From: Edaphocola flava
GTDB lineage: Bacteria; Bacteroidota; Bacteroidia; Chitinophagales; Chitinophagaceae
NCBI RefSeq assembly: GCF_004118155.1
Contig: NZ_SAIQ01000005.1
Span: 248,001-312,000, forward strand
Direction: 5' to 3'
DNA length: 64,000 nt
The notes below the pieces were generated by a model. It was not told the DNA's origin. It ran no database searches and worked only from the letters and a program-made list of their open reading frames with translations. Positions within the stretch are counted from its first letter, which is position 1, and every line of letters begins with the position of its first letter. Shown here in pieces: positions 1 to 8,524 of this stretch. A program made the position numbers and the translations under genes.

Positions 1-717
1 AAAACCAACCAGTTCTGCTACTTCTTCAGGTTCGGCTGGCCTTCCAAAAGGGATTCCCCCTAATGCGTCCACCACACCCTGTTGAGCCTCCTCTATAGAA
101 ACGTTTGCATTCCGGGCAATTGTTTCCAACCACACTTTTACATTTTCGGTTCTTATCCATCCCGGAGAAACGGTTAGTACACGGACACCTTTAGGGCTAA
201 CCTCGTTCGATAAACTTTTACTGTAGTTTCTCAATCCCGCTTTTGCAGCTGCATAGGGTAAAGTAGAATCGTATAGTGGTAATTTCCCCTGTATTGAGGC
301 AACGTGAATAATGATACCGGCTTTTCGTTCGATCATTTGTGGTAAAAATCCTCTGTCCAGTCTAACCGGAGCCAGCAAGTTGGTTTGTAGTGTTGATTCC
401 CAGTCTTCATCGCTGAGTGTTGCAAACCCGCCTGCAGGCGTAGAAGATCCGCCAAGGTTGTTCACAAGGATGTCAAGTTGCCCATAAGTCGACAAGGCTT
501 CATTGATTACTAATTGAGTGCCTTCTACCTTACTTAAATCGGCTGAAATAAAATGTAGATGGTTATTTTCCTTTTCTGGCGCGTTTCTTGCGGTAATAAT
601 CACTGTTGCTCCAGCCTGAAATAGTCTTTCTGCAATGGCCTTTCCGGCTCCTTTTGTGCCTCCTGTAACCAATGCGATCCTGCCTGATAACTCGTTGTTG
701 AAATTGGATTGTTCCAT
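1..717 (-). CDS. SDR family NAD(P)-dependent oxidoreductase (C-terminus cut by window edge)
   Basis: The reading frame is open from the ATG at 717 to the left edge, giving 239 residues without a stop. The start MEQSNFNNELSGRIALVTGG carries the Rossmann cofactor motif TGGTKGAG. The family motif NNLGG follows in the middle, then the catalytic Ser (HVASIQG) and YAAAK (Tyr-x-x-x-Lys). These are the hallmarks of classical short-chain dehydrogenases; the substrate is unknown. The gene is divergent from the HxlR regulator at 844, and such regulators often control an adjacent oxidoreductase. A near-consensus promoter (TTG, then CAATTTTG, at about 738-768 on the minus strand) precedes it. Only the extreme C-terminus should be missing. 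Confidence 0.9.
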   Translation of the reverse strand, partial: MEQSNFNNELSGRIALVTGGTKGAGKAIAERLFQAGATVIITARNAPEKENNHLHFISADLSKVEGTQLVINEALSTYGQLDILVNNLGGSSTPAGGFATLSDEDWESTLQTNLLAPVRLDRGFLPQMIERKAGIIIHVASIQGKLPLYDSTLPYAAAKAGLRNYSKSLSNEVSPKGVRVLTVSPGWIRTENVKVWLETIARNANVSIEEAQQGVVDALGGIPFGRPAEPEEVAELVGF

Positions 718-809
718 TTTTAGAATTTTTTATAGGACAAAATTGGAGGATAAAAACAGTTTGGACAAGTACGGAGTTACGATTCATATAGGGATAAATT
801 TTTCTCCTA

Positions 810-839
810 TTGAACAAATCGGAACATACCTTAATTTTG
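810..839 (+). promoter_or_regulatory. Bacteroidota-type promoter of the HxlR gene
   Basis: TTG at 810-812, then exactly 19 bases, then TAATTTTG at 832-839 matches the TTG-N19-TAnnTTTG consensus. Transcription should begin at about 844-846, on top of the start codon, so the mRNA would be leaderless or nearly so. Confidence 0.6.
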
Positions 840-843
840 AAAT

Positions 844-1221
844 ATGTATGAGAGAAAAATAATTCCCAACCTGAACTGTGGTCTTGATCTTATAGGCGAG
901 GTATTATATGGCAAATGGAAAATCCGCTTGCTTTGGTTTATTGATCAAGGATATAAACGCCCAAGTGAACTGCAGCGTAAAATTCCGGATGCTTCGCGAA
1001 GGGTTTTAAATATCCAATTGAAAGAACTGGAGGACCATGAGCTTGTTACAAAAACAATTTATCCAGTTGTTCCACCAAAAGTAGAATATGCCCTCACAGA
1101 TTTTGGTAAGAGCTTGATTCCAGTAATTTCTTCATTGGGAATATGGGGTGACGAACACGAAGAGAGACTGAAAAGAGTAATCTTAAAGAGGATTGAAAAT
1201 AATCGATCTGATGAATTATAG
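844..1221 (+). CDS. HxlR family winged-helix transcriptional regulator
   Basis: This 125-residue protein has the compact HxlR plan. An N-terminal segment with one Cys (NLNCGLDLIG) leads into GKWKIRLLWF, then a winged helix (RPSELQRKIPDASRRVLNIQ, LKELEDHELV) and a C-terminal LTDFGKSLIPVI helix. Family members are dimeric repressors or activators, often sensing electrophiles or oxidants through the N-terminal Cys. It is divergently transcribed from the SDR oxidoreductase, its probable target. The conserved GGKW segment is extended here to GEVLYGKW, a small insertion. The promoter's -7 box ends only five bases before the ATG. Confidence 0.88.
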   Translation: MYERKIIPNLNCGLDLIGEVLYGKWKIRLLWFIDQGYKRPSELQRKIPDASRRVLNIQLKELEDHELVTKTIYPVVPPKVEYALTDFGKSLIPVISSLGIWGDEHEERLKRVILKRIENNRSDEL

Positions 1222-1360
1222 TACTCATGGATTCAATTTAATAAATGGGTTCATTCTTTTGAAACTTTTAAAAATTAGCAAGCTAGGGGAGTGCAACTCC
1301 AACTGTTTTATGGGATTAAAGCTTAATAACTTCTATCCGGTTTGAGTCTATCGATAAACT

Positions 1361-1395
1361 ACAATGCCTGTAAATAGTGTATTTACAGGCATTGT
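1361..1395. terminator. Long perfect hairpin, probable bidirectional terminator
   Basis: A 16-bp perfect stem with a GTG loop (arms 1361-1376 and 1380-1395) lies between the convergent HxlR gene and the T9SS gene. The 358-base gap 1222-1579 holds only this hairpin and the one at 1508-1549; I see no gene in it. Confidence 0.65.
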
Positions 1396-1507
1396 GTATT
1401 TATGCAATATCGTCTTTTGCGAACTGGATGGGGCTTTAATCGAACTTCTGTAAAAGCGGTCTCTGGAATAACTCTTTTCTTTCATAAAAGGGAATCAGGT
1501 ATTTAAA

Positions 1508-1549
1508 ATCCCAGGGAGGCTGTCTCGAATGGTACAGCCTCCCTGGGAT
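1508..1549 (-). terminator. Terminator of the T9SS surface protein gene
   Basis: A 16-bp perfect stem (1508-1523 with 1534-1549) with a 10-base loop is followed, read on the minus strand, by TTTTAAAT. It sits just downstream of the stop of the gene at 1580. Confidence 0.75.
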
Positions 1550-1579
1550 AGATATAAATGAGATATTAAATTCTATGGA

Positions 1580-3481
1580 TTACTTTTTGATGAATATCTG
1601 GTATTTGATTACCTTTTTATCTTCATGAGTAACTACGATATAGTATACACCATTTGACAAAGCTGAAATATTCATACGCACTAGCGGCTCATTTGGTGTA
1701 ACCGTTCTTGTCTGCAGTTTCTGGCCCAGTGTATTAATAATGTTGATAACAGCACTTTCCGCAAGTCCATCTATCATCAGTTCATCTGAAGCCGGGTTTG
1801 GATAAACAGATACGGAATGCTCTTTGTCTAAGGTGATCAGTATCGTGCTGCTATAGTGGAAGCTACCATTCTGATCTAATTGCATTAACCTGTAGAAGTT
1901 TTTACCGGTTACAGCATCCTTATCCATGAAATTGTAGTCGAGCTTTACATTACTATTGCCATTTTCTGCTTTAGTATTTACAAATTCGACAGTACTCCAG
2001 CTGTTTCCGTCGTTGCTTCTTTCTACATTGAATCCTTTATTATTGCGCTCCATTGTTGTCGACCAGTCAAGTTGCACGCCTGTATTAACTTTAGCTGCTT
2101 TGAAAGAAAGCATGTTAACGGTTAATGGCGTAGAGTTGACAATGCCAAAGTTCTTGTTGTTTACATTGCTTGTGCCCATAATTACAGTCAATGATCCGTC
2201 CGGCGTTCCATCACCGCTGCCTGTATTATTATTACCATTCTCGCCGGTAGTGTTCCAACCTGCTGGAGGTGTTGTATTGATTGGCGTGGTTTGCACTTTT
2301 GTGCCCAGCGGGTATTGCTGTGTAGACAGTTTAACCGTATAGGTCTGGTTAGATGATGCCTGTAGTGTATAACTTCCATTAGCTGCAACAAGCGAAGAAT
2401 CAACTATGATATTATTACTGTTGACCAGGTACACATACAAAGGCGCGGGTAATGTGGTAAAATTTTCTCCGGCATTGATGATCGTATTGCTGTTACCATC
2501 GTTAAACACGCTTCCGCTGATCTCCAGGCTACCACAGGGCGTTACGGTCAACGTTGTGATTATGATACTGTCACAGAAATATTGTGTTGCGCCAATTAAT
2601 GTGTCTGAATACGTACCGCTGGAGGTATAGCATGCTTTTTCACTGGCATGAATTGTTCTAGCACCTATGTCTGGATGAACGATACATACCGAATCGCCGG
2701 CACAAATGCTTAGGCTTTGAGTACTAACCGGTATTGGGCGAATGAGGAATGTCTGTGTGCTAAAACTATTGGAACATCCTCCAGCACCAATAATATCGTA
2801 ACGGAAAACGCTGTTTAAAGCACTGCCTGTCTGCTGTATGGTTCCCGCAGTGGCATTAAAGTTAAAGCCTGATCCTGACAGGTATGTCCAGGCGCCACCT
2901 GCATCACCGACTTGTGATTGGTAACCATCCAGAGGTAATACGGAGGTTTCGTTTGCACAGAGATTATTTGTATCGGTGCTACCGGCTCGTTTACAGCTTA
3001 TACCAAAATTCCTGTTGAGCAATGGGGTTGTACCCACGTTTCCCTGAATAATGCCATTGGGATTGGCATCGCCAAAACCCGAGTTGCTGGTATTCTCACC
3101 TGTTGTTACATAACCTGTAGGTGGTGTATGGTCAATCGGTGTGCTCACAATATTGGCATTGATCGCATATTGCAGCGTCGAAAGGTGTAGGGTAAATCCG
3201 CTATTATTTACAGCATCAACAGTATAAGTTCCGTTCGCTGCCACATAAGCGGAGTCAATAATGATGTTTGAGTTATTAACCAGATATATATATAGTTGAA
3301 CGGGCAGAACAGAAAAGTTTTCGCCAGCGTTGATTATGGTATTGCGGTTATCATCTCTGAATACAGTACCGCTGATCGTTGTCTGGGCTTGTGCTTCTTC
3401 AGCCAGTCCCATCGTTAAGACCATCAGGCAAGATAATACCAGTGACTTTTTTAGCCTCGATAAAAAATAAAGTTGTTCCAT
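1580..3481 (-). CDS. Secreted T9SS-sorted protein with two SdrD-B-like repeats
   Basis: The protein has 633 residues. An N-terminal signal peptide ends near AEEAQAQ, with a hydrophobic core LVLSCLMVLTMGLA. Two related Ig/prealbumin-like modules (SGTVFRDDNRNTIINAGEN near residue 37 and SGSVFNDGNSNTIINAGEN near 320) flank a Cys-containing region. The C-terminus carries a T9SS type A tail: YPNPASDELMIDGL, then GVYYIVV and KYQIFIKK. This predicts export by the type IX system and anchoring or release at the outer membrane. A particular adhesin or structural role cannot be assigned. It is a single gene with its own terminator. The repeats share near-identical blocks, which suggests internal duplication. 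Confidence 0.88.
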   Translation of the reverse strand: MEQLYFLSRLKKSLVLSCLMVLTMGLAEEAQAQTTISGTVFRDDNRNTIINAGENFSVLPVQLYIYLVNNSNIIIDSAYVAANGTYTVDAVNNSGFTLHLSTLQYAINANIVSTPIDHTPPTGYVTTGENTSNSGFGDANPNGIIQGNVGTTPLLNRNFGISCKRAGSTDTNNLCANETSVLPLDGYQSQVGDAGGAWTYLSGSGFNFNATAGTIQQTGSALNSVFRYDIIGAGGCSNSFSTQTFLIRPIPVSTQSLSICAGDSVCIVHPDIGARTIHASEKACYTSSGTYSDTLIGATQYFCDSIIITTLTVTPCGSLEISGSVFNDGNSNTIINAGENFTTLPAPLYVYLVNSNNIIVDSSLVAANGSYTLQASSNQTYTVKLSTQQYPLGTKVQTTPINTTPPAGWNTTGENGNNNTGSGDGTPDGSLTVIMGTSNVNNKNFGIVNSTPLTVNMLSFKAAKVNTGVQLDWSTTMERNNKGFNVERSNDGNSWSTVEFVNTKAENGNSNVKLDYNFMDKDAVTGKNFYRLMQLDQNGSFHYSSTILITLDKEHSVSVYPNPASDELMIDGLAESAVINIINTLGQKLQTRTVTPNEPLVRMNISALSNGVYYIVVTHEDKKVIKYQIFIKK

Positions 3482-3795
3482 GATTGTTTGATATTGGGTG
3501 AATTTATCGGTCGAAGATATATTGAAATTATATCTGTCAAATAAAAGTAGGGTAATACCTGAATGAACATATTGAAGAAATACGTAACTTTTAGTTTATG
3601 ATTATAGCATTGATAAAAGTCAAAAATATAGCTGTACTCATCATTGTCATATCAATAAAAAAATCACATTATCCGCCAGAGTTGTTAGCGCAACCCCGAC
3701 ATTTCTCCCTGGTAAACTTGTGAAACGTCAGAGATGTATTTCATGTATTATGGTGATTCTTGCACTAGGAATTGGATTTTACTTCAAAGCCTGTG
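3482..3795. other. Intergenic AT-rich region, left end of the accessory island
   Basis: No convincing gene is seen. It contains the upstream region of the T9SS gene (on the minus strand TTTG followed about 18 bases later by TATCTTCG, a weak promoter match). From here to about 11.2 kb base composition turns AT-rich. Confidence 0.4.
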
Positions 3796-3942
3796 ATGGA
3801 GTATTTTAGTAAACATGGCGAGGTTATTTTACTCCCTAAAGATGTGAGCCAGCAAATCGGAAAATGTGTTGGGCGATGGCAGAACAATGCACGGTACAAA
3901 TATTCTACTGATACAGTAGTACAATATATAGGTGCGGCATAA
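3796..3942 (+). CDS. Small hypothetical protein (48 residues)
   Basis: An ATG at 3796 opens a 48-codon frame beginning MEYFSKHGEVILLPKDVSQQ and ending VVQYIGAA, stop at 3940-3942. The frame stays open upstream to a TAG at 3766, so a TTG at 3772 is an alternative start. The composition looks coding rather than random, and a hairpin terminator with a T-rich tail follows at 3990. No homology is recognised. It could be a short accessory protein of the island or the remnant of a longer gene. The antisense frame over the same bases is taken as a shadow. Confidence 0.35.
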   Translation: MEYFSKHGEVILLPKDVSQQIGKCVGRWQNNARYKYSTDTVVQYIGAA

Positions 3943-3989
3943 TAATCATTCTTAATCTTTAAATGGAGAAGATGAAAACACAATAGCAA

Positions 3990-4028
3990 AGGGCGATACT
4001 TAAACTGTACCGCCCTCATATTGTTTTT
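3990..4028 (+). terminator. Hairpin terminator after the 48-residue ORF
   Basis: AGGGCGATAC pairs with GTACCGCCCT (one mismatch) around a 7-base loop, followed by CATATTGTTTTT. The T-rich side lies on the plus strand. Confidence 0.55.
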
Positions 4029-4294
4029 AACCAAAAAGGTTAAATATATTTCATATATTAACTATTGGATAACAGCGTCGTATTGATATTTTATTGACCT
4101 TTGCATAACATACCCCGAATTATGCCTTTCTGTGGGCTTTCAATATAGCAGATTTACTGTATTACATTTTCGATGCCAAAGTTAGCTTTGGTTTTTTTGT
4201 TTCCATAGAATTGAAGTCTTGATCAAACTTCATGACTATCGAGACAACAATTAGGATGCGAATGAGATGTTTAATTTACAATTAAAAAGAATAT

Positions 4295-4783
4295 ATGGAA
4301 ACAAACAAAGATGTATTTAATTACAATGGCATACAATTTGCCTTTACCAACGATGGAGATAAGATTAACGTAGCAAACGGATGTATCCTTGACCTCAATC
4401 TTGTTGATATTCATTTTGTGAACTCTTTTACAAGTGTTTACTCAAGGCTTGCTGACAATAAAAAAGTTGAATTAAAACCTATCAGAGTAAAAATGAGCAA
4501 GCTACTAATGTTAGATGGGTCAAAGGTTAATCCAGTTTCACTAATTACTAATGCTTGGCCAACGGAATTAGCAGAGAAGATATACAGAGTATATAGCAAG
4601 GCTTACAAAGAATTGCGTGAAATAATATCCGATTTTGAGTTACAATACATACATGAGAAGAATGTGCCTAGTGTTGACACCATAGAGTTAATTGCTCATG
4701 CTGGGGATAGCACAGAATTACTAACATGCCAAGTCGATCCCACTTTGTTGGATTTATTACTCTATAGCCGAGAAATTTCATAA
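4295..4783 (+). CDS. Hypothetical island protein, 162 residues
   Basis: An intact frame from METNKDVFNYNGIQFAFTND to LLLYSREIS, with no signal peptide or membrane segment, so probably cytoplasmic. It has a predicted mixed start and a helical middle (ELAEKIYRVYSKAYKELREI). I do not recognise the family. The gene is AT-rich like the rest of the island, stands alone on the plus strand, and has a clear hairpin terminator seven bases past its stop. It could be an accessory or phage-related protein, but nothing in the sequence fixes its function. Confidence 0.6.
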   Translation: METNKDVFNYNGIQFAFTNDGDKINVANGCILDLNLVDIHFVNSFTSVYSRLADNKKVELKPIRVKMSKLLMLDGSKVNPVSLITNAWPTELAEKIYRVYSKAYKELREIISDFELQYIHEKNVPSVDTIELIAHAGDSTELLTCQVDPTLLDLLLYSREIS

Positions 4784-4789
4784 AAGTTT

Positions 4790-4820
4790 AAAGGTGCTAC
4801 ATAATAGTAGCACCTTAATT
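4790..4820 (+). terminator. Hairpin terminator of the gene at 4295
   Basis: A perfect 10-bp stem (4791-4800 with 4807-4816) with a 6-base loop is followed by AATTTTAG on the plus strand. Confidence 0.7.
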
Positions 4821-4837
4821 TTAGTATTGTCTTGGTA

Positions 4838-5182
4838 CTAATGCTCGCTGGGTAAAAGCATTACATTCTGCTCAACCCATATTACCGCTTCGTCATACTT
4901 GAAGTCGGAGAACGGAATCATATTGCTGTCCATCTCTACATTTCCGTCACTTACTGTTATTTTAAATTGAGTATCAGCTACATGCTTTAAGGTAACACTA
5001 GAAAATCCTTGTCCGGGTTCTTGTAATGCAGTTGATAGTACGCATTACCACCTCTGTAATAAACCAAAAGCACTCACCCTTTTCAGCTAATGCTTTTACT
5101 CCGTCTGTACAAAAATAGCTGCCAAATACTTTTTAATAGTTCTCAGTAGCTCTTTTTTTATTACTTGGTTTGATATTTCTTA
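4838..5182 (-). pseudogene. Frameshifted DUF6876-like gene
   Basis: Three pieces of one protein lie in different minus-strand frames. From upstream to downstream they are VIKKELLRTIKKY, then YFCTDGVKALAEKGECFWF and ITEVVMRTINC, then a long tail with NMIPFSDFKYDEAVIW and VEQNVMLLPSEH before the stop at 4838-4840. The order and motifs (TDGVKALAEK, an aromatic WFI-type core, a C-terminal LLLPSEY-like end) fit the DUF6876 family as I remember it, which is often carried by mobile elements. At least two frameshifts, near 5040 and 5125, break it. Family assignment is from memory; the decay is seen directly. Confidence 0.6.
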
Positions 5183-5205
5183 TTTGATGATTTAGCTTAA
5201 CATTA

Positions 5206-5931
5206 CTATCGAATGCTTTGATTAAAATATGCCTTATTAAACCGAACGATTGAATCTATCTTTCTGCCAGCTCCAACAGGATTAAATCCTAATTCAATAC
5301 AAGAGCTGGTTAGTACTTCACCTGCAAAACCTGCACCATAAATATCAGTTGTTCCACTCTTTGCTTGTGATATTGCAATTTTTTTGAATTTTTCAGACTG
5401 AGTTAACTCTAAAATCTTATGAACCTGTTCAATTGTAGAAATATTTGGAAGATGTTGCAATTCATTTAAATAATTTTTACTGTAAAATGTGTATCCAAAT
5501 ACATCTTTATCTGCTATTGCGCTTGAATAGATTTTATCAGCAGATTCTAGGTCATTTATGAGTTGTGTAATAAGGTTGTATTGTATTACTTTATTTTTAT
5601 CAATACGTTTAACTATCCAATACCCTTGATGATTGTTTTTATTGAAGTCTATGTTAACGACTTTTAATAGATATGTTTCATTACTCTTTTTAATAAGCTC
5701 AATTTTGCTTTTTAAAATATCTGATGCCATTGCATTATTGCAGTCAAAGTTAATATTACAACTCGTTACATTAATGGTGTCCTGGTTTTGATTAGCCATA
5801 TACATTTCTACATCTGTAGTCAGAAAGTAATAGGGCTGTTCATAAATCATAATATTTTTTACTTTACAAGATGCATTGGTCAATAGAAAAAGAACTATGA
5901 TATATGAGGTGAGATTTCTTAGGTTTTTCAT
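5206..5931 (-). CDS. Hypothetical lipoprotein
   Basis: I start the gene at the ATG at 5931 (MKNLRNLTSYIIVLFLLTNA), because this gives a proper lipoprotein signal ending in a Cys (TNASC); a longer frame to 6006 would bury the signal. The mature part of about 220 residues is soluble and of mixed structure, with no family I recognise. It is the last gene of a three-gene minus-strand operon, starting five bases after the stop of the membrane protein at 5937. The position suggests an envelope partner or immunity-like role, which is only inference. Confidence 0.65.
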   Translation of the reverse strand: MKNLRNLTSYIIVLFLLTNASCKVKNIMIYEQPYYFLTTDVEMYMANQNQDTINVTSCNINFDCNNAMASDILKSKIELIKKSNETYLLKVVNIDFNKNNHQGYWIVKRIDKNKVIQYNLITQLINDLESADKIYSSAIADKDVFGYTFYSKNYLNELQHLPNISTIEQVHKILELTQSEKFKKIAISQAKSGTTDIYGAGFAGEVLTSSCIELGFNPVGAGRKIDSIVRFNKAYFNQSIR

Positions 5932-5936
5932 AATTC

Positions 5937-6341
5937 TTATGGTTGTTTCTTTGTTAAAGTAAGGATGAACATATTGAGTGGAAGGATTAGGAAACTTAAA
6001 AGCCACAGGTAATAACCTATTTGTAAAGTAATCTGATTTCTCGTATCAAAAAGGAACTTGAAATCATTTAGATAAAACAAAGGGAAAGTTAGTCCTGAGA
6101 GTAAAAGTCCTATTACTGATTGTTTGCCAAATTTTTTATTTTTGGCTAACTTGACAACTGAACTGTACAAGAAAAAATTTGAACACCAACATAAAAAGTA
6201 TGGCCACATTTTGGGCATTGCGATTAAATATGGTCCCGACACTAATACCCTTATCCCGCTTCTGCCGGAAATTGCTGGGCAAAAGCAGGATATTAGGTAA
6301 ATGATTACAATTGTAATTATGATGTTTTTTTTATTTAGCAC
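5937..6341 (-). CDS. Small multi-pass membrane protein
   Basis: The 134 residues form about four hydrophobic segments: IIITIVIIYLISCFCPAI, WPYFLCWCSNFFLYSSVV, VIGLLLSGLTFPLFYL and IGYYLWLLSFLILPLNMFIL. Short charged loops contain KLAKNKKFGK. It is likely an inner-membrane protein. No family is recognised. It is the middle gene of the operon 8214 to 5206, ten bases after the large lipoprotein and five before the small one, so the three products probably act together at the envelope. Confidence 0.65.
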   Translation of the reverse strand: MLNKKNIIITIVIIYLISCFCPAISGRSGIRVLVSGPYLIAMPKMWPYFLCWCSNFFLYSSVVKLAKNKKFGKQSVIGLLLSGLTFPLFYLNDFKFLFDTRNQITLQIGYYLWLLSFLILPLNMFILTLTKKQP

Positions 6342-6351
6342 TAAGTTAATT

Positions 6352-8214
6352 TTAAGGACAACCTAAAAGTAGCTTTAATTGTTGTAAACTGATGTTTCCT
6401 TCCAAATAATCTCTTACCATTAGCCATTCAGCTCTTACTGCATAGCTTGGGATAGTAAAGTAATTTGCTTGTCCTTGATTTGAATTTACAAAATTAATAA
6501 CACTTTGCTGTATTGCTCCCCAAACTGCATCTGCATCATGAAATCCGAAATAATGGTCAAATGGATTTTGATTGCCTAATGCAACATACCAGTCAAAACA
6601 TCTGTCAACTCCAGCAGTATAGAATTGCCATGTTCCATCTGTTTGTTGTTGTATCCCAAATCTTCTGTTTCCGGCAACTGGATGTGTTCCATCTAATGGC
6701 GTTGCCATTGTTGTAAACGTAAACCAGTATGTTTGCTCAAATATATCTACATGGTAATCAGTTAGAATGACAGTGCCATTATCTGTCATTCTAATTCGTA
6801 TCATACTTCCAAGCGAGTTTTCTTCTGCACTGTTAAAGGTTGAAGTCTCATTAATATTTACTGTGCCGGGAATAGAATGTATATATGGGGTAAAAGATGC
6901 ATCGCCTGATAGCATTGTTGGATGTGACAAATTTTTTCTAAAATATTCTAAAAACTCTAAAGGAGTCATTGTAACACCATTTGCATTTTTAGGCAATTGT
7001 TGGATATGTACAGGGAAATAATCCATGTTTACAACTCCAATACCATCTTGAACTCTCTGAATAAATGTATTACTCGGAGAATAGCTTGGGCCATTATTGT
7101 TAGCGACCCAGTTAACTTTATCCAATACAGATTGTGGTGGAGTGTATGAAGCAATATTCTGTAGGGCAGGTAATTGATCCTCCATAGCATTAATATCAGC
7201 ACAAGAAATGATGCCAAATGGTTTTTCAGACACAAATGCTTGTAATGCCGTTTTACGGTTATTAATAAAACCATTGCCATCTCTGAAATTTCCTGCTAGT
7301 ACAGGATCATTGGCCGATGTACTAGGATTTATTACCCAAAGCATGCCTAAGTCTTCTTGTTCAAACCCTGGTGCTGAATGTGGTTGATTAAAGTATGGAT
7401 CAGCCATTCTCGGATTACCTGTGCCGCCACCGCCACCTGAACCACCTTCGCCCGGAGGAATATTGTAGCCACCGCCACCAGTGTATGGAGGGTAAAAAGC
7501 ATCATCATTTGCCATACCATCACCTGCTGTTAGGTTCCTGAAAAAGTCTCCAACTCGTTCCAATGTTCTTCTGATCCAGCCAGATCCGCCTCCTCTGTTT
7601 GGGTTTGGAGGGCAATCATATGGTCCTCTTCTTAAAGTTGATGGTGGATGTGGGTTTTCATCAATCAATCCATCACCATTAATGATGAAGTCTCCGTTCT
7701 GAACAGCACATTGCTCCCAGCCCGGTGTGAGGGCAGTAACTTCATCATAGTATTTGGACAATCGATTGTTAGCAAACTCCTGACGATACACCGTCCAGCT
7801 CTCCACATCAATAATGTCTTCAACCGCATTGTAATTGTTTGTTTCAAAAGAACCACTGCTTGCAATAATGTGACGCAGGTAAACTTTCATTTCAACATCA
7901 GGATTGCTACTTTTTACTGCGTAAATATATCTGCGTCTGTCTTCAGAAATAGGGAAACGCAGAACTTTAGAGCCATCACCGTATTCTTGTGTTTCTGATT
8001 CATTTGTATAAAATACAGCCTGATCTCCTAAATTGTACAAAACTGATTGAGGTAATTTTTCCAGAATCTCATCAAAAGAGAACTTCTTAAAATCAATCTC
8101 TCCATTCATCTTTTTAGGTGCAGTTTTGGGATCGGCGGGCTTCTTGCAGCCATTAATGGCCAAAAAAGCAACCGTCAAAAGGCTTAACCCCATTAGCCAA
8201 ATCTTCTTGTTCAT
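6352..8214 (-). CDS. Large hypothetical lipoprotein with Gly-rich linker
   Basis: 620 residues starting MNKKIWLMGLSLLTVAFLAI and then the lipobox NGC, a standard lipoprotein signal. An N-terminal domain of about 190 residues is followed by a low-complexity linker (residues about 200-270) with runs such as GGGSG and GGSGGGGGTG. A C-terminal domain follows, rich in aromatic residues (TYWFTFTT, FDWYVALGNQNPFDHYFGFH) and ending in a helical tail and a final Cys-Pro. I do not recognise the family. Gly-rich linkers between a lipidated N-domain and a folded C-domain also occur in surface-displayed effectors. First gene of a three-gene operon; the upstream gap has no strong promoter match. Confidence 0.7.
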   Translation of the reverse strand: MNKKIWLMGLSLLTVAFLAINGCKKPADPKTAPKKMNGEIDFKKFSFDEILEKLPQSVLYNLGDQAVFYTNESETQEYGDGSKVLRFPISEDRRRYIYAVKSSNPDVEMKVYLRHIIASSGSFETNNYNAVEDIIDVESWTVYRQEFANNRLSKYYDEVTALTPGWEQCAVQNGDFIINGDGLIDENPHPPSTLRRGPYDCPPNPNRGGGSGWIRRTLERVGDFFRNLTAGDGMANDDAFYPPYTGGGGYNIPPGEGGSGGGGGTGNPRMADPYFNQPHSAPGFEQEDLGMLWVINPSTSANDPVLAGNFRDGNGFINNRKTALQAFVSEKPFGIISCADINAMEDQLPALQNIASYTPPQSVLDKVNWVANNNGPSYSPSNTFIQRVQDGIGVVNMDYFPVHIQQLPKNANGVTMTPLEFLEYFRKNLSHPTMLSGDASFTPYIHSIPGTVNINETSTFNSAEENSLGSMIRIRMTDNGTVILTDYHVDIFEQTYWFTFTTMATPLDGTHPVAGNRRFGIQQQTDGTWQFYTAGVDRCFDWYVALGNQNPFDHYFGFHDADAVWGAIQQSVINFVNSNQGQANYFTIPSYAVRAEWLMVRDYLEGNISLQQLKLLLGCP

Positions 8215-8524
8215 AGTTAAAAATTATTTAAAAATTGGCGCAAAGATATAGGGGTTATAGCGACGTGGTATTTATTTCCTTGTTAAATGAAATAAAATTA
8301 TTTATTTCATTTATAATTTCATGAACACTACAAACAAAAGTAATGCATAAGTAGTTTACTTTTTTTATTTAGCTACCTGTAATATTAGGAGAGACGTTTT
8401 GCTTACCTATGGAGTTTAATAAATGAGTCGATTGCTATATTATTTTGATAAAGATATGATAGGAGTTAATGCATTCATAGCATTGTTTTGGTCAATTTCT
8501 TAGATTTGTGAAAATGTAAACCTC
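8215..8524. other. Divergent AT-rich intergenic region
   Basis: This 310-base gap separates the lipoprotein operon from the Abi-alpha-like pair. It has AT-rich repeats of ATTTATTTCATTT type at about 8287-8322. A TAGATTTG (8501-8508) fits a -7 box for the plus-strand pair, but no TTG lies at the right distance. No gene is seen. Confidence 0.4.

Noticed and set aside
3765..4034. An 89-codon minus-strand frame in the 3.5-4.3 kb gap.
   Set aside because: It is antisense to the more protein-like small ORF at 3796 and runs through that ORF's terminator.
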